Source: Capronia americana (taxonomy: Eukaryota > Ascomycota > Eurotiomycetes > Chaetothyriales > Herpotrichiellaceae). Taken from it: a stretch of 64,000 bases of DNA. The notes below the pieces were generated by a model. It made no database searches and had not been told where the DNA came from. It was given only the letters and a program-made list of their open reading frames with translations. How positions within the stretch are numbered: the stretch's first letter is position 1; the number at the start of each line of letters is the position of its first letter. A program made the position numbers and the translations under genes. Shown one piece after another: positions 33,088-42,462 of this stretch. The DNA is taken from positions 744,001 to 808,000 of the forward strand of contig JADWQD010000002.1 in the NCBI GenBank assembly GCA_016110215.1, in the 5' to 3' direction.

Positions 33088-34173
33088 TTACTCTTTCAAT
33101 GGCACGGTGTCCACGAATAATGCCTTTGCAAACGCTTCGGGATACCGACCACCATGGACCTCTGCCGCGTCGATCACCTTTCTGATCTTCTCATTGTCTT
33201 CCCTCGAGATCTTGACCTTCAAAGCACCCATATTTTCGTCAAAGTTCTTCACCTTGGTCGTGCCGGGGATAGGGATGATATCGTCACCCTGAGCCATGAG
33301 GAAAGCCAGCACAAGCTGGCCTGGCGTGCAGCCCTTCTCATCGGCCAGGGCTTTCAAGTCGTCCACCAGCTTCAAGTTCTTGGGGAAGTTCTCTTCGCTG
33401 AATCTTGGTGCAAATGTGCGGAAGTCGCCTTCTTCGAAATCACTCCGGCTTCGGATGCTGCCAGTCAGGAAGCCGCGGCCAAGTGGTGAGTAAGCCACGA
33501 CGGCGACGCCCAGTTCTCGGCATGTCTTCAGGAGATTGATCTGTGGGTTCTCGATGTCCATGGAGAACGGACTGTATTCGATTTGCACGGCGTCGATGTG
33601 CACGACCTGGTTGACTGTTAGCGGACGTTGGCTTCCGCATGCATAGCTTCCCCTTACCTTGCAAGCCCTCTTGAGAGTTTCTGCACTGCACTCACTCAGA
33701 CCCAGATACTTGACCTTGCCGGCGTCTTGCAACTCCTTCATGGCCTTCACTGTGATCTCGATGGGCTGACTGGCTTGCACTCTGTGGCAGTAGTACAAAT
33801 CAATATGGTCAACTCCCAGCCGTCTCAAGGATGTGTCGACAGCCTGTCTGATATACTCTGGCTCGTTTCTCACGGATCTCTCTCCAGTCTTTGGGTCGAC
33901 ATAGTTGGCAAACTTGGTGCACAGGAAGATCTCCTCCCGCCGACCCGGGTTTTTCTTGAACCACCGGCCGAGCAAATCTTCGTTGTCTCCATACATGTCT
34001 GCGGTGTCCCAAAACCGCTCTCCAGAGTTGTATACGTGGTCGAGGAAGGCGTATCGTTCCTCATCGGGCTTGGGTTTGCCGTAGAATGCTGAGAGGCCCA
34101 TTAGGCCGAAGCCGAGGGCTGTCACTTCAGGGCCATTCTTGCCGAGCTTGCGGGTCGGAAGTTGTGGTGCCAT
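33088..34173 (-). CDS. Aldo/keto reductase (AKR, YakC/Yajo-like)
   Basis: Exons 34173-33658 and 33606-33088 give 344 residues. The fold is a TIM-barrel AKR: the N-terminal RKLGKNGPEVTALGFGLMGL, the catalytic Asp/Tyr in FWDTADMYGDNEDLLG, Lys in FLCTKFANY, His in IDLYYCHRV, VKYLGLSECSAETL, then EYSPFSMDIE, AYSPLGRGFLTG and the NADP-binding IIPIPGTTKVKNFDEN. Members reduce aldehydes and ketones with NADPH; the substrate is unknown. The 51-bp intron (33607-33657) has correct GTAAGG/AACCAG ends, lies between ACK and VVHIDAVQ, and contains no stop and is a multiple of three. Reading it through would insert 17 residues in a conserved strand, so splicing is favoured. Confidence 0.92.
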   Translation of the reverse strand: MAPQLPTRKLGKNGPEVTALGFGLMGLSAFYGKPKPDEERYAFLDHVYNSGERFWDTADMYGDNEDLLGRWFKKNPGRREEIFLCTKFANYVDPKTGERSVRNEPEYIRQAVDTSLRRLGVDHIDLYYCHRVQASQPIEITVKAMKELQDAGKVKYLGLSECSAETLKRACKVRGSYACGSQRPLTVNQVVHIDAVQIEYSPFSMDIENPQINLLKTCRELGVAVVAYSPLGRGFLTGSIRSRSDFEEGDFRTFAPRFSEENFPKNLKLVDDLKALADEKGCTPGQLVLAFLMAQGDDIIPIPGTTKVKNFDENMGALKVKISREDNEKIRKVIDAAEVHGGRYPEAFAKALFVDTVPLKE

Positions 34174-35991
34174 TGTTCACTGTCGGGATATAGAAGTGGA
34201 AGTGAAAGTTGAAGTTGAAGTTGGAGTGATTGTGAGGGAGACGGAGCGAGGCTGAGGAACCACAAATATATAACTTTGTCAAGTGGAGAATTCAGACGGG
34301 AAAATTGCTTAGCAATAAACGGACTTTGTCCCTCATCACCGAATCATGAAGTCAGTAGAATCTCCTGCCGGCGCTACGAGTACAGTTTGCATTGAACACG
34401 TCCATATCTCTCGGGGTTACGCGATTGCCAGATTCACCTCTCTCGCAGTTTAAGGCTTCCCCACTTCAGGCCTCTGACGTCATGCATCTCCAGTGCCCAT
34501 TGGTCACCTCGCAACCCCTCAGTCTCTCTGAATCGCTTGTCCCTTTCCTTGCCCGGAGCTGTCGGTCGTACGAGGACTCGAACGGCTGTCTCGCGCTTCC
34601 TTCGGAGTTAAGTTCTCCTATTCGACCAGCGGAATCTCTTGTACATGCGGCCGCCTCGTCCGCGCTCCGCGCAGCGACTGAGATTGTTCACGGCCACCAC
34701 TCCTGTGACCACAGGCAGAGCCACAGAACATCTTAACGAAGCATTAATAAAAGGTGGCCTACTTTCCTTGGTATCCTTCATTTTCCTCATCACTAATCAA
34801 TCACCTGAGGACGGTTTGCAGGCGCCAACGCTAGCAGCGTAAATTGTGATCGGAGACTTCACACATGTCGTGCGAACCGGTCAAGGTTGGTTTTGAGGAC
34901 ACTACAAGTGAGCTTATCGAACTGCTTTGTGGTGTCGAGTTTGGTGTTGGTCAACAATTCGATACCACCTAGTATTCAAGACTAGACCACGATGGATGTC
35001 ATCCTCTACTCAATTGGGGACGAGCACCAGGAGATGGCTCGATGACGACAAATGCTTCGGGAGTGTACGATATACCTAGATACTGAGCCGCTCAAGCTAC
35101 GGTCACATCTTCTACTACCTACTGACCGTAACTAGGCTATCACAATATGTTTGGAAGAGATGGTCAAATACATGACTGCTGGACACCCGATGAGATCAAT
35201 CTTCGTTGTCCTCTGAATCTGCGAGCAGGTCGAACTGCACTGGTTCCAAATCTAGCGATTCGCATGGCTCACACCGCTTCACATTCATTCCTACCACGCA
35301 TGAACGTGTAGCTCTGCTACCACGGTGGATATGTTCTCTCTACGCGTGGTACCACAAAACACTACGGAATGAGATCGGTGTATAATTTTTCCGGAGTCTC
35401 TCGGTACGTTCCGACAACTAATCGGCACTATGGTACTCCCCACAGAGTACTGCAGCCTTTCAGCACGGAACTTCCGATTCAGCCATCTTCAATCACTACT
35501 GGAAGAGTTGCGGACAGACGTACGAGTAGTCTAGGAGCATGACTCTCGTCTGATCATACTATCCCCTGCGTTGACTGCGACTGACTACCTATGGTGCCAG
35601 CCAAAGCGCTCTATCAGGCACGGTCAGGCCACACCACCCCCGCTCAACCTTAACCCTCGTGTATTCACAATCAGTTGAATTCTCTGTCACGTGACACTCT
35701 GCTGCCCCTCGGCAGCATAGGCAGTTAGTTGTGCGCACTTACCGCGTTCACAGGACATAAACAGCCCTTTCACACTTGTACATACTTTCATAGGATAGCA
35801 TCATACACAAAAGTTAGCTGTCAGTTCCAACTCAATCCAGAGCTACCGACGCCGTTCATCCACTGTGGACGGTACGGTACTTATGCACGTAGTCGCGCCT
35901 GACGGACCATACATGTCATTCGACTGTCATTCGAGGACCATCCTTGGCCATAACATACAGTAAAACACATTCACCACACTCTCAAGTCACG
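34174..35991. other. Long intergenic region between AKR and small membrane protein genes
   Basis: About 1.8 kb without a convincing gene. The left end is the AKR promoter with a GAAGTT repeat. An 8-bp inverted repeat (TACCACGC 35292-35299 / GCGTGGTA 35344-35351) encloses a CCACGGTGG palindrome. No transposon features are visible. Confidence 0.5.
34193..34228. repeat. Short purine repeat in the AKR 5' leader
   Basis: GAAGTG/GAAGTT units repeat about six times imperfectly, 20-55 bp upstream of the AKR ATG. On the transcribed strand this is a pyrimidine tract of AACTTC units, common in fungal core promoters. Confidence 0.7.
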
Positions 35992-36378
35992 ATGACCACG
36001 ACCATCCCCTCTCTCTCTCGCTCTCACCAACTTGCCCGGCTCATCGGCCCGGCCCTCCTCGCCATCTCAACAGCAGAATCCCTCAACCCGCATATCTGGG
36101 CATCCAGCAATGCGCCGACCGTCTTCCTCAATGGCTCTGTCATCTTCGTCAGCGGCCTCGCCATTGTTCGGTACCACAACCTCTGGACCACTGGCTGGCC
36201 CGTCCTCGTGACGCTGAGCGGCTGGAGCGGCCTGCTCCTCGGATTGACGCGCATGCTCATCCCGGAAAAGGTGTTGGAGAGCGTAAGGAAGGCGAAACCC
36301 AGGGACATCACGCTTGGAGCCCTCACCGTGGCTGCTTTCGGGGGAGCGTTGACTTTGTGTGGGTATTTTGCGCCTTAG
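35992..36378 (+). CDS. Small integral membrane protein of unknown function
   Basis: A single exon of 129 codons encodes 128 residues. Four hydrophobic segments are visible: about residues 13-30, 43-60, 66-86 and 106-124. The order HLARLIGP-like start, a middle FLNGSVIFVSGLAIVRYHNLW, and a short loop MLIPEKVLESVRKAKPRD separate them. It is similar in style to small four-helix proteins found in many fungi and bacteria, but I know no function. The ATG at 35992 (GATGACC) is preferred; an in-frame ATG 16 codons upstream (35944) would add a polar segment. It converges on the sugar transporter at 36746. Confidence 0.7.
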   Translation: MTTTIPSLSRSHQLARLIGPALLAISTAESLNPHIWASSNAPTVFLNGSVIFVSGLAIVRYHNLWTTGWPVLVTLSGWSGLLLGLTRMLIPEKVLESVRKAKPRDITLGALTVAAFGGALTLCGYFAP

Positions 36379-36745
36379 GCCCGGATAGAGACACCTTGGG
36401 AGAGCGGGGCAGGGAGCCCGCTGTCGCGACACTCAGGGACTCTTTTGACGGCTCGCGAGATGAGGCGAGGCGTTGATTTCCCGGTTGTTGACTTGTCGAG
36501 AGCGTAGGCGGGCGGACGAACGAACGAACGACTGCGTGTCTCCCAGACTTGCTTCTTTCTCGGGTTCATAGGAAAGAAGAGATCACCATACAAAGTATTT
36601 TATTTCCAAGTCGAGGGTAGACCTGGCTGGCTGATTGACGGACTGACTGATCAATGACGGGCACGATCTATGTCTAAAGCTTCTATTCTAATCGCCTTGA
36701 ATCTTTGCCGCGCGCGACAGAAGCGGTCCGCGACTTGAGGTCCAC
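36379..36745. other. Convergent 3' region
   Basis: Between the stops of the membrane-protein gene and the sugar transporter. Nothing recognised besides a GAAC run near 36520. Confidence 0.5.
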
Positions 36746-38732
36746 TCACTCCTTAGCAGTATCCTCACTCAACGTCGCGGTCCCTTTCTCCGCGTACGGG
36801 TCCTCAACTTGACTGACCGTCCCGAGCACGTTGGTCGCGGCGGCAGTCTTCTCCTGCACACGGCCACCCTTGGTCTCGTCGAGAGCTTGCTGTTCGATCT
36901 TGGCTTTCTCTTCCTCGGATGCCTCGTACCAATTGTGCGCGACGTGCATGTCGTCGCCGAAGACGTGGCCTATCTCTTCGAGGGTCCGGCCCTTGGTCTC
37001 CGGGAACAGGAAGTATATTATCACGATGTACTAGTAACGAGGGAGGTTCAACGTTAGCATTTTCCTTCTCTCGGAAGCCATCCCATTTCTGTGGACGAGG
37101 TTCCTTGACCTCGGACGAAGTCCAGGCACAACCGTATAGAGAGAATGGGCAATGTGTACTCACCACGGCACTCGGAATGATCAAAACCAAGTAAAACTTC
37201 CAGCCGATCTTATTCAACGCCACCGGCGCCGCAACGAGCGTGACCTCGCTGGCCAGGTAGAAAGCGGACAGACCCACTGCCACTCCCGCGGGCCTCAAAT
37301 GGTTGGGGAAGATCTCGGACACGTAGACATACTGCGTGGCGTCGATGAAGAAACACCACCAGATGATGTAGAACCAGATGAAGAAGACACCCGCGCGGAG
37401 ACCGGCTTTATTGTCCGTGTTGAGGAAGGAAGCTGTGAGTGCACATAAGAAAATCACAGACACCACACAACCGATGGACCCGATGAGCATGAAGCGCCGG
37501 CGGCCGTAGCGATCGATGTACAATGCCGTCCAGGTGTTCCCGATCAGGGTAAAAGTGGTCCAGCAGGCATTGAGCAGGAGAGGTACGTCGCCGCTCAGTC
37601 CGAGGCTTGCATAGATCAAGACGCCCTTTTGCGATGGTCAGTCGATGTATCACTTGGTCAGAAGTGCTGCTTACGTAATTGGTCATTACAAAAATGCCAA
37701 GGAATTGATCTCCCCACATCAAAAGGCATGCCATCAGCGTCCGCTTTCTGTTGGCAGGCGTTGAGAAGAGTTCGGCGAATTGTCCATGCTTCCGCGTCAT
37801 GCTCGCGTCCATCTCGTACTGCTTCTCCATGAGCCAGAACTCGCGTCGAGCAACGACGTGCTCTGTGTCGCCCGCCGTCGCATGGAGCCGTTTGACCACA
37901 TCGAGAGCTTCTTGACGCCGTCCTTTCGAGAGAAGCCAACGTGGGCTGAAGGGGACAATCTTGCTTCCGGCGAGCAAGATGATTGGAAAGACGACCTGGA
38001 ATGCCAGAGGAAATCGCCAGGCAAACTGTGCGGCCGGATCATTGGCCGACATGTGGAAGCAGGCAAAACCAAGCCAGCCAGCAAGCATGTAGCCGACCGC
38101 GTACATGATGCCAGTGACGCAGACCATGGCTCCTCGGGTTTCTGACGCGAGAAAAACAAAAGGTAAGCGACCGAGGAGGAAGCAAAACCATAAACATGGC
38201 GGTAGCACTTACCTGGTGTCGATACTTCTGCTTGGTAGATCGGAACAACGCAGGCGAGGACGCCCGAACCCATCCCGGCAATGAATCGGCCGACGAGGAA
38301 CATTGCCATGTCAACGGCACCGGCACAGAGAGCGCCACCGACAATGAGAATGACCGATCCTATCTGCATCGTACGCTTGCGGCCATACTTGTCGGCAGAC
38401 CAAGCCTGGGAGAGGCAACCTGCGATCGCGCCGGCGGAGTTGACCCCATTCAAGGCCCCGATCATGTTGGTGGTGTGGTCATAGCCGGGCTCTCCTGCCA
38501 CGGCGAGATTGAAGTAAGAGTAGAAGTTAGGTTGCCCGACGGTCGACCCGATAATGGCAAGTCCATAGGCTGTGGAAATCGTGCCTATGGCAACGAAGAT
38601 GACCACCCATAGGTTGTCTGTGAACGAAGGTTAGCTAGCTCATGACGACTAGTTCCATCGATTTATCTGGAAGGGATGTGGCTGTTTAAACAGACGAGAC
38701 TCACATTGGTTGACGATGATTTTGTGCAACAT
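36746..38732 (-). CDS. MFS sugar transporter (hexose/lactose permease-like)
   Basis: Five exons (38732-38705, 38617-38213, 38141-37675, 37625-37164, 37030-36746) encode 548 residues, typical for the fungal sugar-porter family. Sugar-porter signatures in order: DKYGRKRTMQIG after helix 2, GRFIAGMGSGVLACVVPIYQ with STPETRG, SPRWLLSKGR in the central loop, DRYGRRRFMLIG after helix 8, and FPETKGRTLEEI after helix 12. About twelve membrane helices are evident. It should import a mono- or disaccharide across the plasma membrane; the sugar cannot be told. The first exon codes only nine residues and the second begins with YNLWVVIFVAIG. It is divergent from the SDR at 40038, with 1.3 kb between. Confidence 0.92.
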
Positions 38733-40037
38733 CCTGGCAAGTCACCTAGCAAATGGCTCGAAGGCAGAAACATAGAAAAGAAGCAGGCAGGGAGAGACGG
38801 ATGTCAAACGAAGGGCCAGAGCCGGGGAGTTTTGTAAGGAGCTTCCTGGTCCATCGCCGCGATGATGGGATCCCCAATTTGAGACCCAAAGCCGAGGGTA
38901 AGTGGCCGATGGCCGAGCGAATAGGCAGGGGGTTGGTAGATCTTTTTCGTCGCTCTAGCTGCCTATGAGTCAGGAGGAAGGGATTCAGAATCCGAGCAGG
39001 CAGTTAGATCCAATTTAGTCGACAATGGACATCAAACACGCCGTGCGGGGAAGGCTGTGAGATTTTGGGTCCTGCGATGAGGCGTGGCAGGGGGGCGTGG
39101 TTGCAGGGAAGCAGGCAAGTGACCTCGAGGTCGCGCTCAGTCGATTGACACCGCGGGCTTCCGAGTTCCTCGGTGGGAAGCCTCATCGTGGCCCCGGCCC
39201 GAGTTGTGCAGCAATAATGACAGGAATGAGGTGCACATGCTCAAGTCGAGATAAGAAGACGCTTTTCGAAGGCGCGGCTCAAAAGCTTCTCTTGCAGTGT
39301 CAAGGCTCGCTAATCAGGTAGTGGGATGGGTCATTCCCGGCGTGATGTAGACGCCGAAACGCGGCGTCAGACGGCTGGGTTCAAAGGAGCCGGGAGAGGG
39401 ATGGAAAGAGTAAAGGAGTGCGAGTACGAGTGCCATGCCATGGTGCTGCTGATCCAGCTTGGCCGTTTCACCAGTCCAGCCCCGTGAAGTGTACTTGTTA
39501 TTAAACCATGAGGTAAAAGTGAGACGGCAATCATCGCCGTGCAAGTTGCGCACCAAGACTTGTCTGTCCACGTTCTAACCACCGTGCAGAGGCTAGGATC
39601 CGCTTGAGCGGTTCCGAGACACTCGATGGCATCACCGAAGTCGCGATACATAGTTGCGCTTACAGGTGACGAACTCGCGTCGGCTTCCCCAACTTCTCCA
39701 CGGTGACCAACTCCATCCCCCACGCCTCTCCACAAGCTCACCTCCAGAACTCGTGCACAACGAATCTCGGACTTTCAACTCGCCCGTCTCGAAAGAAAAT
39801 GTCTCCACCGACCGGGAAGTGGCCGGCGTACGATACCGACGCCGTTCTCGCCGTGTGTGAAGGTTGGGCACTGCTAGAGCGGGCTTGTTCAGAGTCGCCA
39901 TAGGATAGTGTAATAACGGACAGGAACAAGTCTGGGATTCCAGGTGTGTGTGTGGCAGATGGAAGAACAAAACGACCAAACGAACTGACAACCAGGAGGC
40001 GCTCTACTCATTCTCAGCCGAGGACCACAACAACACC
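38733..40037. other. Intergenic region between divergent sugar transporter and SDR
   Basis: About 1.3 kb with no gene recognised. A TGAGTCA occurs near 38965. An ATG at 39800 begins a short frame (MSPPTGKWPAYDTD) that I could not connect to anything. Confidence 0.5.
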
Positions 40038-40886
40038 ATGGCAGCAGCCGATCAGAGCCCAATCTACCCCGACCTGCGCGGCAAGGTCGCGCTGGTGACA
40101 GGAATCGGCCAGGACGGCCCCCCCGACAATGAGAAATGGGGCAACGGCGCCGCCATCTCGCTCGCCCTGGCCCGCAACGGCGTCAAAGTGTTCGGCTGCG
40201 ACATCAACGTCTCGGCGGGCAAGAATACAAAATCGCGGATCGAGGCGCTCGTGCCGGACGCCGTGGTCGACGTGGCCACCGCGGACGTGACGCAATCCGC
40301 ACAAGTCGAGAAGTTCGTCAAGGACTGCATGGCCAGGCACGGTCGCATCGACATCCTCGTCAACAACGTCGGGCGCAGCGAGCGCGGCGGCCCGGCCGAG
40401 ATGAGCGAGGAGGTGTGGGACTCCCAGGTCAGCCTCAACCTGAAGAGCGTCTACCTGACGAGTCATTTCGTCCTGCCCATCATGGAGGCCCAGCGCGCCG
40501 GGGCCGTCGTCAGCATCTCCAGCGTCGTGTCGACGCGGTACGCGGGCAAGCCGCAGGTCGCGTACGCGGCGACCAAGGCCGCGGTCACGCAGTTCACCAA
40601 GCACACGGCCGTCATGTACGCGAAGAAGGGCGTGCGGTTGAACGCCGTGCTGCCCGGCTTGATGTTCACGCCGCTGGTGGAGACGCTGGCGCACAAGTAT
40701 GCCGACGGAGACTATGAGGGCATGGTGCAGACGAGACACAACCAGGTGCCCACGGGCCAGATGGGGACTTCGACGGATGTGGCGAACGCGGTCGTCTTCC
40801 TGTCGAGCCACGTTGCCGCGGGATATATCACGGGCCAGAAACTGGTGGTCGATGGTGGCATCACCTCGAGTACGGGGAGGACATGA
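40038..40886 (+). CDS. Short-chain dehydrogenase/reductase with an enlarged cofactor loop
   Basis: A single exon of 283 codons encodes 282 residues. It is a classical SDR: VALVTGIGQ opens the Rossmann fold, NNVG follows, Ser in VSISSVVS and the Tyr-Lys pair in YAATKAAV form the active site, and the C-terminus has ITGQKLVVDGG. The glycine motif is unusual: about ten residues (DGPPDNEKW) are inserted before GNGAAIS. FGCDIN carries the acidic residue that favours NAD. The gene is intronless and GC-rich, like the following hydrolase, with which it is convergent (112 bp between stops). Start chosen at the ATG in CACCATGG; the frame is open 30 codons further up. The substrate is unknown. Confidence 0.9.
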   Translation: MAAADQSPIYPDLRGKVALVTGIGQDGPPDNEKWGNGAAISLALARNGVKVFGCDINVSAGKNTKSRIEALVPDAVVDVATADVTQSAQVEKFVKDCMARHGRIDILVNNVGRSERGGPAEMSEEVWDSQVSLNLKSVYLTSHFVLPIMEAQRAGAVVSISSVVSTRYAGKPQVAYAATKAAVTQFTKHTAVMYAKKGVRLNAVLPGLMFTPLVETLAHKYADGDYEGMVQTRHNQVPTGQMGTSTDVANAVVFLSSHVAAGYITGQKLVVDGGITSSTGRT

Positions 40887-40998
40887 AGCAAGCGACGCGA
40901 GCAACGCAAGCATTTAAAAGTTGGCACACATCCATGCCATGAATCTATGAGTCTCTGTTCAATTGGATCGACCCTGTCATGCCCCGTACACCTTTCTC

Positions 40999-41931
40999 TT
41001 ACAATACACTGCGGAGCCACCAGGCCAGCTCGACGCCCAGTCTCTCGCCCTGATCGTACATGAGTAGATGACCCGCCTCGTCGATCACGACCACCTCCTT
41101 CGCATTCAACGCGCTCTCCAGCTTATATGCCGTCTGGACAGGAATCCATTTATCTTCTGCCCCCCAGATAATCCGCACCGGCATCTTGGCCCCGACCTCG
41201 CCATACCGCCCTTCCACTTCGTCCGTGTTCCGACTATCAGCCTGACATAGCTGGCGCACAAACCCGTCCCTGCCCTCCTGGCTCGCCACCCACGGCGCCT
41301 TCAACATCTCCATCACCTCCCTCTCCAGCGGTTTATGTGCCGCGTCGCGGATATACGCCTCCACCACGCCCTCGAACACCGAGCCCCCCAACTGGCGAAA
41401 CAGACCTTCATTCTCGGCCACAAGCCTGAACAGGGGCTGTCCGAACGGGCCCAGCGCCACCACGTCGATCAGACATAAACTCGCATATTGACAGCCGTGC
41501 AAAAGATGGGCCCGTAAAGCCATCAATCCGCCGTGGTCGTGCGCCACGACGTGTGCGGCCCGCCCGTTCCATCCCTCACTGGCGCTGTCGGCCCACGAGC
41601 GGACCAGCGCGGCAAACACGGCGGACTGCTCCGCCAGGTCGGCGTCCAAGGCAACCTTGGCGGGAATGTCGTGTTCCTTGCCCGGGAGCGGTCTTCCCAA
41701 GGGCGAGGCCCCGAATCCGGGATTGTCGAACAGGTATACATGGAAGTACCGCGACAGGGAGAGCGCGAAGGGGACCCACACACGCGACGACCACGGCGTG
41801 CCGTGGATGAAGATGAGTGGTGGGCAGGCCGGGGAGCCGAGCGCCGTCCAGTGGACGGTATAGCTGTGTGTCGAGGATTTGTGGTCGAAGCGCTGGGAGA
41901 GAGTAGCGGAGGCGTTGGGCGGAGAGGCCAT
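40999..41931 (-). CDS. Alpha/beta hydrolase, epoxide-hydrolase/dehalogenase-like
   Basis: A single exon of 311 codons encodes 310 residues. The oxyanion HGTPW motif (PLIFIHGTPWSS), then FDNPGFGASP, then the nucleophile elbow VVAHDHGG are present. In that elbow the nucleophile position is Asp, as in epoxide hydrolases and haloalkane dehalogenases (HDWGG), rather than Ser. The acid in WGAEDKWIP and the His in DEAGHLLMYDQ complete the triad. The expected reaction is hydrolytic ring or bond opening through an ester intermediate; the substrate is unknown. The ATG of MASPPNAS is preferred; the frame is open 20 codons upstream (41991). The stop is 112 bp from the stop of the SDR on the other strand. 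Confidence 0.88.
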   Translation of the reverse strand: MASPPNASATLSQRFDHKSSTHSYTVHWTALGSPACPPLIFIHGTPWSSRVWVPFALSLSRYFHVYLFDNPGFGASPLGRPLPGKEHDIPAKVALDADLAEQSAVFAALVRSWADSASEGWNGRAAHVVAHDHGGLMALRAHLLHGCQYASLCLIDVVALGPFGQPLFRLVAENEGLFRQLGGSVFEGVVEAYIRDAAHKPLEREVMEMLKAPWVASQEGRDGFVRQLCQADSRNTDEVEGRYGEVGAKMPVRIIWGAEDKWIPVQTAYKLESALNAKEVVVIDEAGHLLMYDQGERLGVELAWWLRSVL

Positions 41932-42462
41932 TGTCGAATAGGAATTCCTTCGCCGCGTTGATTCACGTTGTTGAGCTGGTGACACAGGCACAATCTGTGC
42001 CAGCTCTATATTCCTAGTGTATAGATGACTGGACTGGAATGCAATGGCGTAGAAATAGAACTGAATGAGAAACTTCCTTGGTCTTTATAAAGGATTGTAA
42101 ACGGCATGCGGCGTTCCGGGATCATATTACCGTACTCGGCATCTGGCAGGACGGACCTTCTCTACAATTCTTTGCGTTCCTCTGCCATGAGGAGCTTGTC
42201 TCCTAGCGTGTCTATGTAGATCAGGGCCTTAGTTTGTCAGAGGACCTGAGAACCCAAATGGAGAGTGCCCACAGCGCGTATACGGCTTGGCGGGTGACAT
42301 CAGCTTAAGCCAGCACGTAGCATTGTTCATCCATGCTGGGGAGAAAAGCGCAAACATGTGGTGCAAATGTCATGGCAGGCCTGGTCGTCTCATTCAATGT
42401 ATTATCAAGTCTGCGTACTCCAGGCGCCATCTTCTGTCACATTCCCAGTAGGCAAACCGCAA
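41932..42462. other. Intergenic region
   Basis: Holds the hydrolase promoter and the 3' end of the tryptophan synthase gene. No gene or repeat was recognised. Confidence 0.5.

Noticed and set aside
37797..38606. Continuous reading through the sugar-transporter intron at 38142-38212
   Set aside because: The continuation loses family similarity; splicing from STP to ETRGAMV restores the conserved motif.
40014..40913. 299-codon minus-strand frame opposite the SDR
   Set aside because: GC-rich coding DNA commonly gives long antisense frames; the SDR on the plus strand has all family motifs.
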